The notes under the pieces: generated by a model
Databases searched by the model: none
What the model was told of the DNA's origin: nothing
The model's input: the letters and a program-made list of their open reading frames with translations, nothing else
In this document: positions 24,701-35,300 of the stretch, piece by piece
Layout of the letters: every line of letters begins with the position of its first letter
How positions within the stretch are numbered: the stretch's first letter is position 1
NCBI RefSeq assembly: GCF_030936135.1
Contig: NC_082595.1
Location: 14,484,430-14,548,429 of the forward strand
Direction of reading: 5' to 3'
DNA: 64,000 bases
Origin: Gavia stellata
Lineage: Eukaryota; Chordata; Aves; Gaviiformes; Gaviidae
Translations under genes and position numbers: made by a program

Positions 24701-27543
24701 GGTCCTATGGCAGATGCTGTTTTCACTGGAAAGCCTCTGTTAGGGAATGAGACAGCCTCTGGTGACGTTACCAATGGTGTTGGCTCCCTTTGTACCAAAG
24801 AGAAACAGGTACTTGAAAAAGCACAGGATCATCGCCAGGTTTGTCTGATTCAGGTGTGAGGAAATGATTTTCTGATTTAAACGGAAATCTCATTTCCTCT
24901 GAGAAGCACCTAGGTCAAAATATCTCCTGCATTTTCTTCCTGCTGCTGATTACTGCTGACAGAATGATACTCTTCAGAAAAGTGCCTTGCCCTTGGCTCC
25001 TCAGCGTTTACTCTCTTGTAGTGGCTACCCTGTGGCTCACAGCTTTGTAACAATGAAAAACAGTTCTTCATTCAGTCTGGAGAGGAAGAGTCCCCGATTA
25101 ATGGGTTTCTTAGAAAGATGGAGAGTATTTGCTCAGGGTATAGTTTTTAGCCCCAGCATTTAAAACACGTCAGGAGAAGCTGAAAGAGGTAAAGATGAAA
25201 GGGAGTGTTAGCAGTGTTGAAAACTTAGTATTTTTTTCCCTGCTTTTCAGAATATGCTAAAAGGAGAAACCCCTTATTTATAATGTCACAAAGCAAAGTG
25301 ACAATTTCTTTTGTTGAGCTGCTGTTCTGACAGATTGTATTGAAAAGTGCCCTTTATATGAAAAACAGTTTTCATGGAAAACAAACACTCAAAGTACATG
25401 CAAAATATTTTATGCCCTCTTATATCATTAAGTGTCAGATCTTTTGGCAAGCTCTTCAATAACAATGAGGAAGCTTTTTCAGAGTTTTTCTGAATTCTTC
25501 AGAATAAGAACTTCAGACTTTTTACATTGACACTTTTTAATCAGCTAAAAGCTGGTTTTCAATAGTTTTTACACTTGGAAATAATTTTATCTTTCTAACA
25601 CAAACAATCCTGTCCAAATTGTACCCCTTGCAAATGTAAGCTTGAAGAATTCTCAGGTGAAAAGTGTGATGTTTATAAAAGAACAGACACTGAATAGCAT
25701 TTACTAGTTGTTTACTGTTATTTTAACAACATCTCTTCTTAGGACTCATTACCTCATAAATTCACTGACTGCATGTCTAGATATTTATCAGAATATCCTA
25801 GCTGTCATTAGTAAACTTTTATCCAACATCTGTTGCAAGGGGAGACAACTCTAGTAGAGTCATTTGGGAATTCCACATTTTACCCAGTGATGCTTTATCC
25901 ATGAGACCATCCGTTCTCCTCCATTTCAGGAACCATTTTCTCTTTAGATTTGGAACAGGATTACATCCTCATTATTAAATTTTTAAATTAAACCAAAGGA
26001 AGCAATACTGAAATGGTGATTGTTTGGAAGATGTGAGAACATGCTATTCAAGGGATAACTTTTTAACATACTAATCAAAACAAGTAACTTTTAGGTAATG
26101 GCTCTGACACCACTTTATTTTTTAGGTGACCTTTCCAGAGAAATCCCCCATGCAGTGGGATGGCAAAGTTAATGCTGGTTTTACTGAAGGCAACAGTAGC
26201 TGGTTACCTGTTAACTCTGACTACCAAAGTGTAAATGTTGAAGTAAGTATCTATGTGTGACTAATTCTAATGGTTTAAAAATATTTTAATGTATCTATTT
26301 CGCTCTGACTTCTTTTACTTAGGGGGAACTTGTATAGCTAGTAAGAACAAACTCAAGGGAGGAAAATAAAAAGGCACTGAATCCTAACAAATTTTATTAG
26401 ACAAGGAAATCCTTGCACAAGCAAGGAGTCTGCTTCATCTATATTCATTTAAGCAGGGCAACTGCAATTATAATGTAGATGCGCCATTTGGCTCTTTAAA
26501 ATTATTAAAAGGATGTTAATATTAAATTGAAATCTGGCCTTTTCTTCCACTTCTATTACTATAGAAAGCACTGGCCTTGTAACAAGAACTTAAAATAGAC
26601 CATCTCTAACGTAAGTAAATAAAAATTTTTTCAAGGCAGTTGAGCAGTGAATCAAAGAGATTTTGCTGATCTACAGTGCTGACCGGAATTGAAGACAGAA
26701 AAAATAAATCAAAGACAGGAAAAACAAAACACAAAACAAACCCTGTGACTTCAGTAGATTAGACTTAGTGAAAAAAAGCTCAGTATCAAGCTTTGAATGG
26801 CTGTGGCTTTCTCCTGAATAAACGGTACTATAAGGACACTGTGGGAGGAAGAAATAGTGTCAGTGCTGGAGAAATTAGGTCCTGCTTAATAACTGCTGTC
26901 TCTGTTACTCCACGAGTGCCAAGGAAGTGCATGAGAAAAAGCAGTTTTTCAGTGGAATTTGCAGACAAATTTGAAGAGAGATAATTGTCAAAATGGAATT
27001 CTGATAGGTGTGTTCTCAGCAGACTGCATGGGTGTGAGAGGTTAAGTAGTATTTCCCACATTCAGTGCAAAGACATGACCCTGTTACTGCTGACTGTTGC
27101 AGATCCAGATGACCTGGTCCAACTCAACCCTCAATTTGTACAGAGAGCTAACTTTACTTCGCCACAATGAGCTACCCATTCATCGGGGGTGGATGTGCTA
27201 CATCTGGAATGACAGTAATGTTTTTGTTTATGTGAGGGAATTGGATGGGTTAGACAGAGTCTTTATGATGGTTCTCAATTTTGGGCAGGAATCGACACTA
27301 GACCTGAAAGCTATAGTTCCTAGCCTTCCATCTGAAGCTATTATAAGACTAAGTACTAACTTTAGAAATACTGGTAAAGCTGTCAATACCGAACTGATTA
27401 AAACTGAAATGGGAGAAGGCCTGGTCCTTGAATATGAAACAGCAAAGCCTGTTCATAAGATGGAAGCTTTTCAAGGAAATTGTTTTGTGGCAGAAAAAGC
27501 TTGTTATTCCAGTGCCTTTAATTTACTCTACGTGAACTGTTAA
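12293..27543 (+). CDS. SLC3A1: SLC3A1 (rBAT), heavy chain of the cystine and dibasic amino acid exchanger
   Basis: Ten coding exons join in phase to 678 codons plus a stop: 12293-12719, 13927-14106, 15236-15390, 16451-16576, 19881-20000, 21023-21147, 22482-22680, 23492-23638, 26126-26242, 27103-27543. The product is a type II membrane glycoprotein. It has a cytosolic N-terminus (1-85), one membrane helix (about 86-109), Cys113 just outside it, and a large extracellular alpha-amylase-like domain starting [15 protein letters not shown]. In the family that Cys forms the disulfide with the light chain SLC7A9 (b0,+AT). The pair exchanges cystine and cationic amino acids at the apical membrane of kidney tubule and intestine. 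N-glycosylation sequons include N213-HT and N260-SS, and the protein ends in Cys like its human orthologue. Human rBAT is 685 residues; most of the difference lies at the exon 8/9 junction. Ser313 replaces the usual nucleophile-position Asp. The frame is intact. Confidence 0.96.
12766..12799. repeat. Short TG/TA-rich microsatellite-like tract
   Basis: An imperfect alternating purine-pyrimidine stretch of TG and TA dinucleotides just inside SLC3A1 intron 1. Confidence 0.55.
13927..14106 (+). CDS. SLC3A1: SLC3A1 exon 2
   Basis: 180 bases, entering and leaving in phase 1. It encodes [18 protein letters not shown] through [12 protein letters not shown], the first beta/alpha repeats of the amylase-like barrel. 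Acceptor is tttaaacag, donor AGAG followed by gtaagc. Confidence 0.95.
15236..15390 (+). CDS. SLC3A1: SLC3A1 exon 3
   Basis: 155 bases, phase 1 in and phase 0 out. It contains the amylase-family conserved region I ([11 protein letters not shown]) and GKYTDYYIW, ending in PPNNW before gtaaac. N213 in NHT is a glycosylation sequon. Confidence 0.95.
16451..16576 (+). CDS. SLC3A1: SLC3A1 exon 4
   Basis: 126 bases, phase 0 at both ends. It encodes [20 protein letters not shown] and [16 protein letters not shown], with sequon N260-SS. The donor is gtaagt. The acceptor AG follows TATGAGC and has a weaker pyrimidine tract than its neighbours. Confidence 0.93.
16577..19880 (+). other. SLC3A1 intron 4
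   Basis: The longest SLC3A1 intron (3.3 kb). It contains an imperfect A-rich tract near 16,817-16,857, a T-rich tract near 18,055-18,076 and AT-rich DNA at 19,200-19,400. No interspersed repeat or RNA gene was recognised. Confidence 0.85.
19881..20000 (+). CDS. SLC3A1: SLC3A1 exon 5
   Basis: 120 bases, phase 0 at both ends. It covers the amylase-family conserved region II, read here as [16 protein letters not shown]. The residue after GFSF is Ser313, where human rBAT has Asp. Acceptor is ttgtctag, donor gtaacg. Confidence 0.94.
21023..21147 (+). CDS. SLC3A1: SLC3A1 exon 6
   Basis: 125 bases, phase 0 in and phase 2 out. It encodes [20 protein letters not shown] and [20 protein letters not shown]. 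The donor is the first copy of a 21-base tandem duplication. Confidence 0.95.
21148..21189 (+). repeat. Tandem duplication of the exon 6 splice donor region
   Basis: Two directly adjacent 21-base units (21148-21168 and 21169-21189), both beginning gtaatc, differ at one base. The first is the authentic 5' splice site of SLC3A1 exon 6. The second is preceded by AGG and is a candidate cryptic donor. Splicing there would add 21 bases and bring a TAA in frame immediately. Confidence 0.85.
21503..22168 (-). mobile_element. CR1-type LINE fragment, 3' end, in SLC3A1 intron 6
   Basis: Read on the minus strand, this is a 5'-truncated CR1 with degraded ORF2 C-terminal sequence. It retains phrases such as NIRKHFF and LPREVV, which are also found in the second copy at 44,021-45,088. 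The element's 3' end is at the low-coordinate side, near AATCACAGAATGG (the CR1 terminal octamer region on the opposite strand). A 14-base poly(A) at about 21,774-21,787 on the plus strand interrupts it. It is about 0.67 kb and not coding-competent. Confidence 0.92.
22482..22680 (+). CDS. SLC3A1: SLC3A1 exon 7
   Basis: 199 bases, phase 2 in and phase 0 out. It includes [13 protein letters not shown] and [15 protein letters not shown]. The Met in KNMP aligns with human Met467, the site of the common cystinuria variant M467T. Acceptor is ctctgtag, donor gtaaga. Confidence 0.95.
23492..23638 (+). CDS. SLC3A1: SLC3A1 exon 8
   Basis: 147 bases, phase 0 at both ends. It encodes [40 protein letters not shown] and ENIASEN. 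The motif [13 protein letters not shown] is characteristic of the family. Donor is gtaagt. Confidence 0.95.
23639..26125 (+). other. SLC3A1 intron 8
   Basis: 2.5 kb of unique-looking, AT-rich sequence. No repeat element, exon or RNA gene was recognised. It separates exon 8 from the short exon 9, and the human protein is several residues longer at this junction. Confidence 0.8.
26126..26242 (+). CDS. SLC3A1: SLC3A1 exon 9
   Basis: 117 bases, phase 0 at both ends. It encodes [19 protein letters not shown] and [18 protein letters not shown]. The core SPMQWD and the TWLP/SWLP region match the family. Acceptor is attttttag, donor gtaagt. Confidence 0.95.
27103..27543 (+). CDS. SLC3A1: SLC3A1 exon 10 (terminal coding part)
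   Basis: 441 bases including TAA. It encodes the C-terminal beta-sandwich of the amylase-like ectodomain ([25 protein letters not shown]) and the tail [13 protein letters not shown], ending in Cys as in human rBAT. Sequons occur at SNST and NDS. Acceptor is gttgcag. Confidence 0.96.
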   Translation: MQMTWSNSTLNLYRELTLLRHNELPIHRGWMCYIWNDSNVFVYVRELDGLDRVFMMVLNFGQESTLDLKAIVPSLPSEAIIRLSTNFRNTGKAVNTELIKTEMGEGLVLEYETAKPVHKMEAFQGNCFVAEKACYSSAFNLLYVNC

Positions 27544-27651
27544 GTGCAGGAATAGAATAACCAAGCTTTCATGTTAATTTAGAAAATGTGGGGTTTCAGG
27601 GAAATGCTTAAAATTTTCAGTTTTCTTTGGCTTTTAAAACTTTGTGTACAA

Positions 27652-27657
27652 AATAAA
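27652..27657 (+). terminator. Polyadenylation signal of SLC3A1
   Basis: AATAAA lies 109 bases after the stop codon, implying a short 3' UTR of about 130 bases if used. No other plus-strand hexamer was seen closer to the stop. Usage is inferred. Confidence 0.6.
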
Positions 27658-27660
27658 TGT

Positions 27661-29214
27661 CCTGAAAAACAGATACTTAATTGTCTTGCATCTGTATTGG
27701 TGATGAAAAAGTATGGTATAAACTCTCCCTTAGGGTCTGTGGAGAAAAAAAGTAAACCTGTCCTAAAAAACTGTCTTGTTTAAGTGTGTGTATTTTTGTG
27801 AAGAAAGAGAACAGTTGCTTTCAGTGTACTGCCCATTACAGTTGCTAGTCATTAGGACCTCCTGTGGAATCCAGAGCCTGTGGCAGTTCACAGTAACTTT
27901 TAAAAAGTCTGTAGATTTGTAAAACTTACTCTAAAGGGGTGGTCCTGTATTTGTTAAAATAGATAAAAGCAAGCAAGACTGATAAAGTTGTGATGGCTTA
28001 CCTCTTCTCTTAAATTTAACAGCTCTGATTATCCTCAAAGTTACAAAATACAGTTAATGTCTAATTCTACACTCAGGACTGTATTTCCAATTGATCGCCC
28101 CTGCTGAATTAGAGTATGCTTGCATTCTCTTTTTTCTTATTCTGCCCGAAGGTTGAGGTGAGGTGTGCATACGTTAGTTCAGAGTAAGCAACTGAAACAA
28201 CTCTACTGAATGTCACACTTGTTCACATGCTTTGATTTGCATTTGGTGCACCTACAGTGGCTTATGTGATACAAAGGAAGGATAAGCATTTGACTTGGGG
28301 CCGTCTGTTTCGGACACAGGGGTGGATCTGGGGAACTCCGTTTTGGTTGGAGGACCTTATGGCCACATACCCTATTTTCCACCAACTGCTTGTATCAGTT
28401 GCTGTTTCTAGGTGTGCACCATGCATCTAGCTAAAGAAGCAATGTGTAGCAGTTTTGTGCCTTGCTCAGATGTCAGCTAAGCTATGAATCAGGCTGCTTT
28501 AGTGGGGGCATTTTTTGTTTTATCCTCTGGAGAGACTCTGGCATCTCCTTCTGGGGCATTCGACTTGTCTTCCAGAGGGACTTTGGCACCTCCTTTTTAA
28601 GATTACCAGGCTAGTTCAGGTAACTACAAGATTTTGAATCTACTCAAGATGAAAGAGTTCTGCTAAAATTCCTGTTCTTGCGAGTCCTTTTCTTCTTTGC
28701 AGTTTGTGTGATCCACCGTATGATCAGTACGCTATTGCTGCTATGTAGCTAGGAAGGGCAATAGTCATCATCATGTATGTATGGGAATTAGTTTTAGAAG
28801 ACCCTAGAGAGACTTTTAAATCTAATACTTCTTGGGAGTTTTACTCCCTTGTGTAAAGTGATGTTCGAAGAGAGGCCTTAGACTGGAAAGGCTGCCTGTA
28901 CAAAGTGCATGCCTTCACATGTTAGGCTTTAAGCACCAACCGTTGTGTTTCAGCTCCACTTGTATAGTGCAGAGCTGCTTGCTTATGTGAACAGAACTGT
29001 ACTGAACAAATTGATTAGTGCAGGCGACTACTTCTGTAGGGGAGAAATTCAGCTCTTAGTTTGTATGTTTGTAAGCCAGTGCAACACCCAACATTGAATT
29101 TCTTGCCTGCTTAGGCCCATAAAGCAGGGATCCAAGAGAAGATATGCTCTGGAGAAAGTGTTTACTTTTCATATAAATAAAAACTGACCCCAAGATCTTC
29201 AGGTGGTCAGTGTG
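27661..29214. other. Tail-to-tail spacer between SLC3A1 and PREPL
   Basis: About 1.5 kb between convergent genes. No exon, repeat or RNA gene was recognised. Part may be 3' UTR of either gene. Confidence 0.65.
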
Positions 29215-29220
29215 TTTATT
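29215..29220 (-). terminator. Candidate polyadenylation signal of PREPL
   Basis: On the minus strand AATAAA occurs two bases after the PREPL stop codon TAG. If used, cleavage would fall about 15-30 bases further on, giving an extremely short 3' UTR. No other consensus hexamer was noticed in the following 1.5 kb, but a variant hexamer or a longer UTR cannot be excluded. Confidence 0.4.
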
Positions 29221-29222
29221 AG

Positions 29223-29303
29223 CTATTTGCAGGATTTCGTGTGATGTTGGAGATGGCATACTTCCTCAAGTTCTTTGTTCAGAAAAGCGAGGTGTCTTGC
29301 AAC
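29223..29303 (-). CDS. PREPL: PREPL last coding exon
   Basis: 81 bases including TAG. It encodes [20 protein letters not shown] and a basic tail ending SCK. The helix [12 protein letters not shown] matches the end of the hydrolase domain; the tail differs from the human one. Acceptor is attattttag. Confidence 0.85.
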   Translation of the reverse strand, partial: VARHLAFLNKELEEVCHLQHHTKSCK

Positions 29304-32300
29304 CTAAAATAATGAAAATATTTTATTACAAAATGAAAAAAATTCTTTGCACTATAAACCTTGCACAGCTATTCTAATCTTCTTCCTTTCCCACACTAAT
29401 GCTAAGCAATACCTTGCCCTAAGACAGAATGGGGCTTTTCCTGAAAGAATTCATTTGGACAAAAACTGCCACAACAACCAAATAACATTTGCTAGGATTT
29501 GTTGAAATTAACAGTAATAAAATTTGTATCTAACTGTGATAGTCTGAGACATCAGTAACAATATGGCAGGTCTTGGCAGTATGTTGATTTAAGCATGCAG
29601 GCTTCTACAAAGTGCAAGATGTCGAAACCTAATTGCAGTAGTGTCCCTTGATAGCACAGATCGTGCATTTCAAAATGTAAAGATCAAACCCATCATATAT
29701 GTTTTGCTCATGAAGAATATGGAAGTAAATAGCCAGTATGACAATTTTAAGCACTTAATACTCTACAGAGCAAGACTTTTCCTGCTGGAACACTGTTTTG
29801 CACAACTTAGAATGTTTCATTCAAAGCTCTCAGCACATTACAGTGGGAGTTTAATACTATTTTGAGGCTTAAGGCACAATGGCTCTTTTATATATACATA
29901 AAAATATATAAAGATATACATATAATTTTTTATATATATTAAAAAAACTGCTAGTGTTTTATATATATAAAAACCCAGCAGTTGCTCTTGCAATATGTAT
30001 AAAAGGTTGCAAGAGCAACCTTAATTCCAGCAGGCTTTTTTTTTTTTTCTTCTTTTAATGCTTCAAAGATTACATTCAATGACTGCATGAGCTACTGAGA
30101 TTGAAGTATCGATCGAGGGGACACCTCCCTCCAACATGTTATGGATGTGGGCAGTAAAGGGAGCATACCTCATTCAGTGAATCCTCCCAAGATGAATCAC
30201 AATGACTGCCATTTGCCTGGACGTCTAAGATGATACTAGGGATCCAATTTCCTGGAACAGTGAAGCTAGTGATCACTTGACATTGAATGAATGAGGAAAA
30301 AGGTAAGTGGAGATGTGAGTTCTTTAGGGATAGATAGTTCTGCCTTCTGTCCTGACAGAATTTCTGTTGTTACTTAAGAAAAAAAAAAATCTTATAGGGG
30401 CTTCCTGGATGAACCATTTGTATTTCTATTAACTATGTATTTGAAAAATGTTTATATGTTTAGAGTGCTTGTTCTCCCTCTGAGTCTTTTTGGAAAGACG
30501 TGCTTTTTCCTTTCTGACCAAAGACCGCAACAGCAATTGCAGCATCTGCTACCCTTTCTCAACCATTGCAGTTGTGCTGCTAGCAGAGAAGGGGCATAAT
30601 GAAATTTAGAAAAGCTAATTCAAGATCTGTTTTGGTATTGATGGTAAAAGCCTCTCCCCAGATTAGATGGTACTAGAAAATAATAAGGCTTGAATATACC
30701 TTTTGCTGGAAACAGTCCCAAAGCTAGTATTAAGTTTCAGGCATAAAAGCGTCTATGCCTTGGCACTGTTGTCATTCTAACTTGGACTAACACCTGCAGT
30801 TTCAGCAAACTGGGAAAAGCAGGTTTTTATAGAGCAGCAAAAATAAGATTTTTATCCATGTGTTGTTGAGAACTGCAGTCTGACTGTATCAGTAGCTGGA
30901 CTAGACAGCATGGGTTCACCTAGCCCTCTCTAACAGTTGCTGTATGTTGAGGCCCAGGAAAGACTGAGCACAACTTATATTCTCCGAGCCTTCATTTTTT
31001 TTTTTCATCTCAGAGGGTTTCCTGAGCCTGTTGTGGTTTGTCACTATTAATTAACACATATGGGTTTAACTATTTTCAGGTAGGTCTACAATACAGAGAG
31101 ACCTGCCGCCTCTTAAGGCTCTGGAGAGTGTGTCTTAGAAGCTGAGGTTTATCTGTCAGTATGACTGCACATCTCATCTTTGCAGAGAACAGAAATGACT
31201 TCAGAGCTTTAGATACTGGATCATATTTTACAAATGAATGCCTTTTAAGGAGGAGGAGTCAATCACTATGATGTTTAATTACATGACTGCTACTATTCTG
31301 GTTTAGTTAACTCCATGTATCTGTAATATTCTTACCTTTCTTACTTGTTCTGCTGGCATGATCCAGTGCAGCCTTCCTAAGTTTCTGAACATATCGTAAA
31401 ACTCCTGTTAGGGGTATCCGTTGATCACTTTCATATGCCGTGATAAATACTGAAGGATAACACTGAGATTAAAAAAACAAACCCAGTTAAATACTTGACA
31501 ACTTACTTTTCTCATAGAGTAACAAATTCTTCTCTATTTATCTTACTGTACTACTTGTTATGGTTTGTCTAAAACCACATCTATTACATAATTACCTGCT
31601 CTTAAAAAACCACTGTTATCACTCTTAACTGCAAAAAGTATTTTGGTCTGAAAAAATACTTCATATTAGGGGATCATCTACTTGCAAAAGTAATCAAAAG
31701 CATCCTCTCCCCACTGGTAAAGGTCTCATACATGTCTGCTTGCTGATGATTACCAAAAAAGGGGAGTAATAGTCATGGAATAGCTCACCTTAGAACAGCA
31801 GTTGAGGTTCACTTTTGCAATCTTTCTACACGTAAAAAGTAGTTGTTTTTATATAGTAAGATTTTACCTAATGAAGCTATGCAACACAGCTAACACATTA
31901 CTTGAAAAAAAGAATTCCTCTGAGATGACAATGTCAAAGCTATAGCTCCTTTTCCATTTCATTATTTGCCTCTGAAAAGGCATTTAATCAGTGGAAAATA
32001 CCTCCTTCCTCCTGTGACAGACTCTGCAAAACCCAGCAGAACAGAAACCCCCCACAAAAGGAGAAGGTATTTTACATGTTGAGGTTTGTTATAGGATAGA
32101 ATAATCTATTACTTCCTGGCAGTCCTATAACAAAAGCAGTTTTTGAAATATATTGATTATTTTAGGAGAAGGCATTTGGTTAATTTCAGTAGTCACTTAT
32201 GACTCCAAATATTGCTTAGATTATTACTGAAATAGTTTATATTTGTATTAATGATTCATTTTAACACAAAGCAGCAGCTAAGACAATTCTAAAATACTGG

Positions 32301-35300
32301 GTTTTAAAGCACTTTAAGCACTTTACTGTAGTATTCCACATAGAAAGCATAGTTTTACCTGTGGCTTAATATTCTGGTATGGACAATAGCTTTTGATATA
32401 CTTCATACATTTTTCATCTGCTAATGGATTTCCCCATTCTTCCTGTTCTTCAATTGTCAGTGGCAGACAAGTTTTCATCATTGTATTTAGAACATCTACG
32501 AAAGGAGCCTTAGAAAAAAAAAAGTTGGCAAATAGGACACAGGACCTCAAATGCCTATGTCAAGGTTTTCTCAAACAAATAAGGAAAGTGAATTCTGAAT
32601 TGGAGTGTTTCCAATTCTGAAACTGGTTAGAAAATACATTTCAATATCATAATCCATAAAAGGTCTGCAGCACCTCACCTGTAAAACCACGGCTCTGATA
32701 AGTTCTGGATCAGTGTTGCACAGGCCCCCTGCAAGAACTCCTCCAGCACTAGCAGCTGCTAGCGCTGTGTATTTTGGCTGAGAAAATCCCAGTTCGTGCA
32801 GCAGCATGATGCAAGCCTTAAGGTCATGGAGACCTTTGAGTTTATTATGCTGACATCCATCTTTGTGCCAGCTAAGGCCTAGCTCTCCTCCACCCCTGAA
32901 ATTCAAAACAATTCAAGTTGGAGTCTCTTTGGAAAACGTTACACGGCAAAGCTTCAAATAGTCAAAGGACAGCAGCAGCCACAGAACTGCAAAAACATAG
33001 TTAGCCTTCCCAATTAACTCCTTTCTCGAGTCTTGTCTTTACCCTCTCCTTTATGGCTAAAATACACAACATGCAAACAACAAAAATCCATGTGGTGATT
33101 GGTGAAAAACCTAACTGCATAAGGGCACTCCATGCCCTTGTGTCCTCTGTTTGTGTCCTGGAACTCACAGGAGAAGCACCGCTTTAGGAAATGACACTGT
33201 CATTGCAGGCAATACAAAATCAGACACTAATATTATCTTTTTATACAGGAAGCTATTAAAATAATTAAACCACTTTCAATACTTGTATCACTAATGCTAG
33301 CATTTATTAAAAACAGTAAAATAGTATTTCTCAGCTCCACACTGAGGCTCTCAGGATTTGTCTTGTGTAGCTTAAATTTTGAGACTGTTAAAAAGGGGTT
33401 TTTTCCCAATTTGTGAATTTTCAGTACTACTTGAAATGTTACTTTTGTAATACAGAATTTTAAAATTTATTTATATTCCTTTCTATGCAACCACAATTTC
33501 TGTTCTAAGCCACCTGAAGTTTCCTTATTCAGGTTTCAAGAATTAACTGATTAGTCTGCCAAAAGTCTTCATCTTTGGATGAAGAATCCATCTTCATCGA
33601 GGACTGAGTTGTATCTTAAGAGGGGTGGGAGGAAGAACAGCACAATGCTTGCCATTGAATACAGCAGACTGAATATATTCATATGCTGAATTTGTTTTGG
33701 AACTGCTATTTCAAACAATTGCTCATTCTCCCCCTTCCCTTCCCTAAAGTGATTGATTCTTTTGTTATCATCTTTACCTACTGAATTATTATCTTGATGA
33801 AAATGTGAAGCCTATTGTACCTAGTGGTTTTACAGAACTAGTAGATTTGTAGCCAAACTGGAGACAGAGGATTTAGCCAATAAAAGAACAAGGGATGCAG
33901 GTTAAATGCTTAGTTGTTGCTGTAGAATGCAAAAGCCTTTCAGAAGACACAGACTGAACATTAGTACACAATGCCCTCAGAAGAAGAGGGAGGTAGCATG
34001 TCATTGCAATTTGAATGTGTTATCAGAATTTTTCTTGAGTAAAGATGAGACAAGAAGTCATGAGACTTCAGAGGATTAAAAGTTACATACAACCATCCTG
34101 TTGATTTAAGAAACCTAAATGCAGTATGTGGTCTTAGAAGTATATTTTTTTTCCCCTGAGGTTAAATTTTAACAACAAGGAAAAAAACCCTACTTTAAAA
34201 GTATCCATATATCCCACAGCTTAAAATCTTAATTCTATTTAATATGACTTACCTAACATGGCAATATGCTAATATCCAACCCTCTTCAATTAACATCAGC
34301 TTCTCTTCTTTAAAGCTCATGTTCAAATCTATGCCATAAGCTCCATATACATGAACTAGAAGTGGTTTCCTGTGTAGCTCTTCAGAATTCGTATTATGAA
34401 AAACTGTAATTGGCACCAAAGTTTCATCCTGGAAATGAAGGAGTATTTTACGATAAAGGACATTTCAGAAATCTCAATGACACACAGCAATGAAAACGTC
34501 AATTATTTATTTTAAAATGTGTTTTTTTGATTACAGTAATTTTTTTCACTTAATGTACAAAGCACTCTTGAAAAATAAAGCAAGAGACTGAACCTCTGCT
34601 GCGTAGGCTTTCGGATGCAGAGTATAAAATTCATTTAAGTGCAACACCTGAGGAGTTTTTAAACTACCAACGCACCCAAGTCTTCCTTCCCCCTTTAATA
34701 CCAAGAATATCTATTATTAACAAAATAGTTTACCACTTAACTGCAGCACAAACTCTTTATTAACATCTCCAATTTTTTAAACTCAGGCAGTTAAAACTTT
34801 CCTTTCTTGATCTATACCATGCAGCTGGTTGTGGGGTGTTCTTTTCAACAGCTGGCGTATTTTTCATTTATCATGAAGAGTATGACACCATACATCAACT
34901 AGCAATTCTAAGTTTTATACTATACTAAGATTCTTGCGTCATCGTGTACTGTTATCTCCTCTAGCATACCCAGGTTAATGGAAAAAAATTCTTATCACGA
35001 CTCTTTCTTGTTCTTCTATATACCACTGAAGAAAACACCCACTGTTTAGTAACTATAGCACCAACTGTTCTTTACATTTTTTAATCTCTATTCCCTGCTA
35101 AATGCATTTTCTTTAAATGGGTGGGGAGGAAGAGAAGAATAAAGGGAATGGGAAAAGGACTGTAAAATCTTACCTTGCTTTTAGCTAGTAAACGTGTAGT
35201 GTGACAATTCGTAATAATTGGTACCTCTTGCACAGCTTGTTCAATGAGATTATTTTCTTTAAATGAATATGCAAAACGCTTAGGGGGGTGTACTGGCGAG

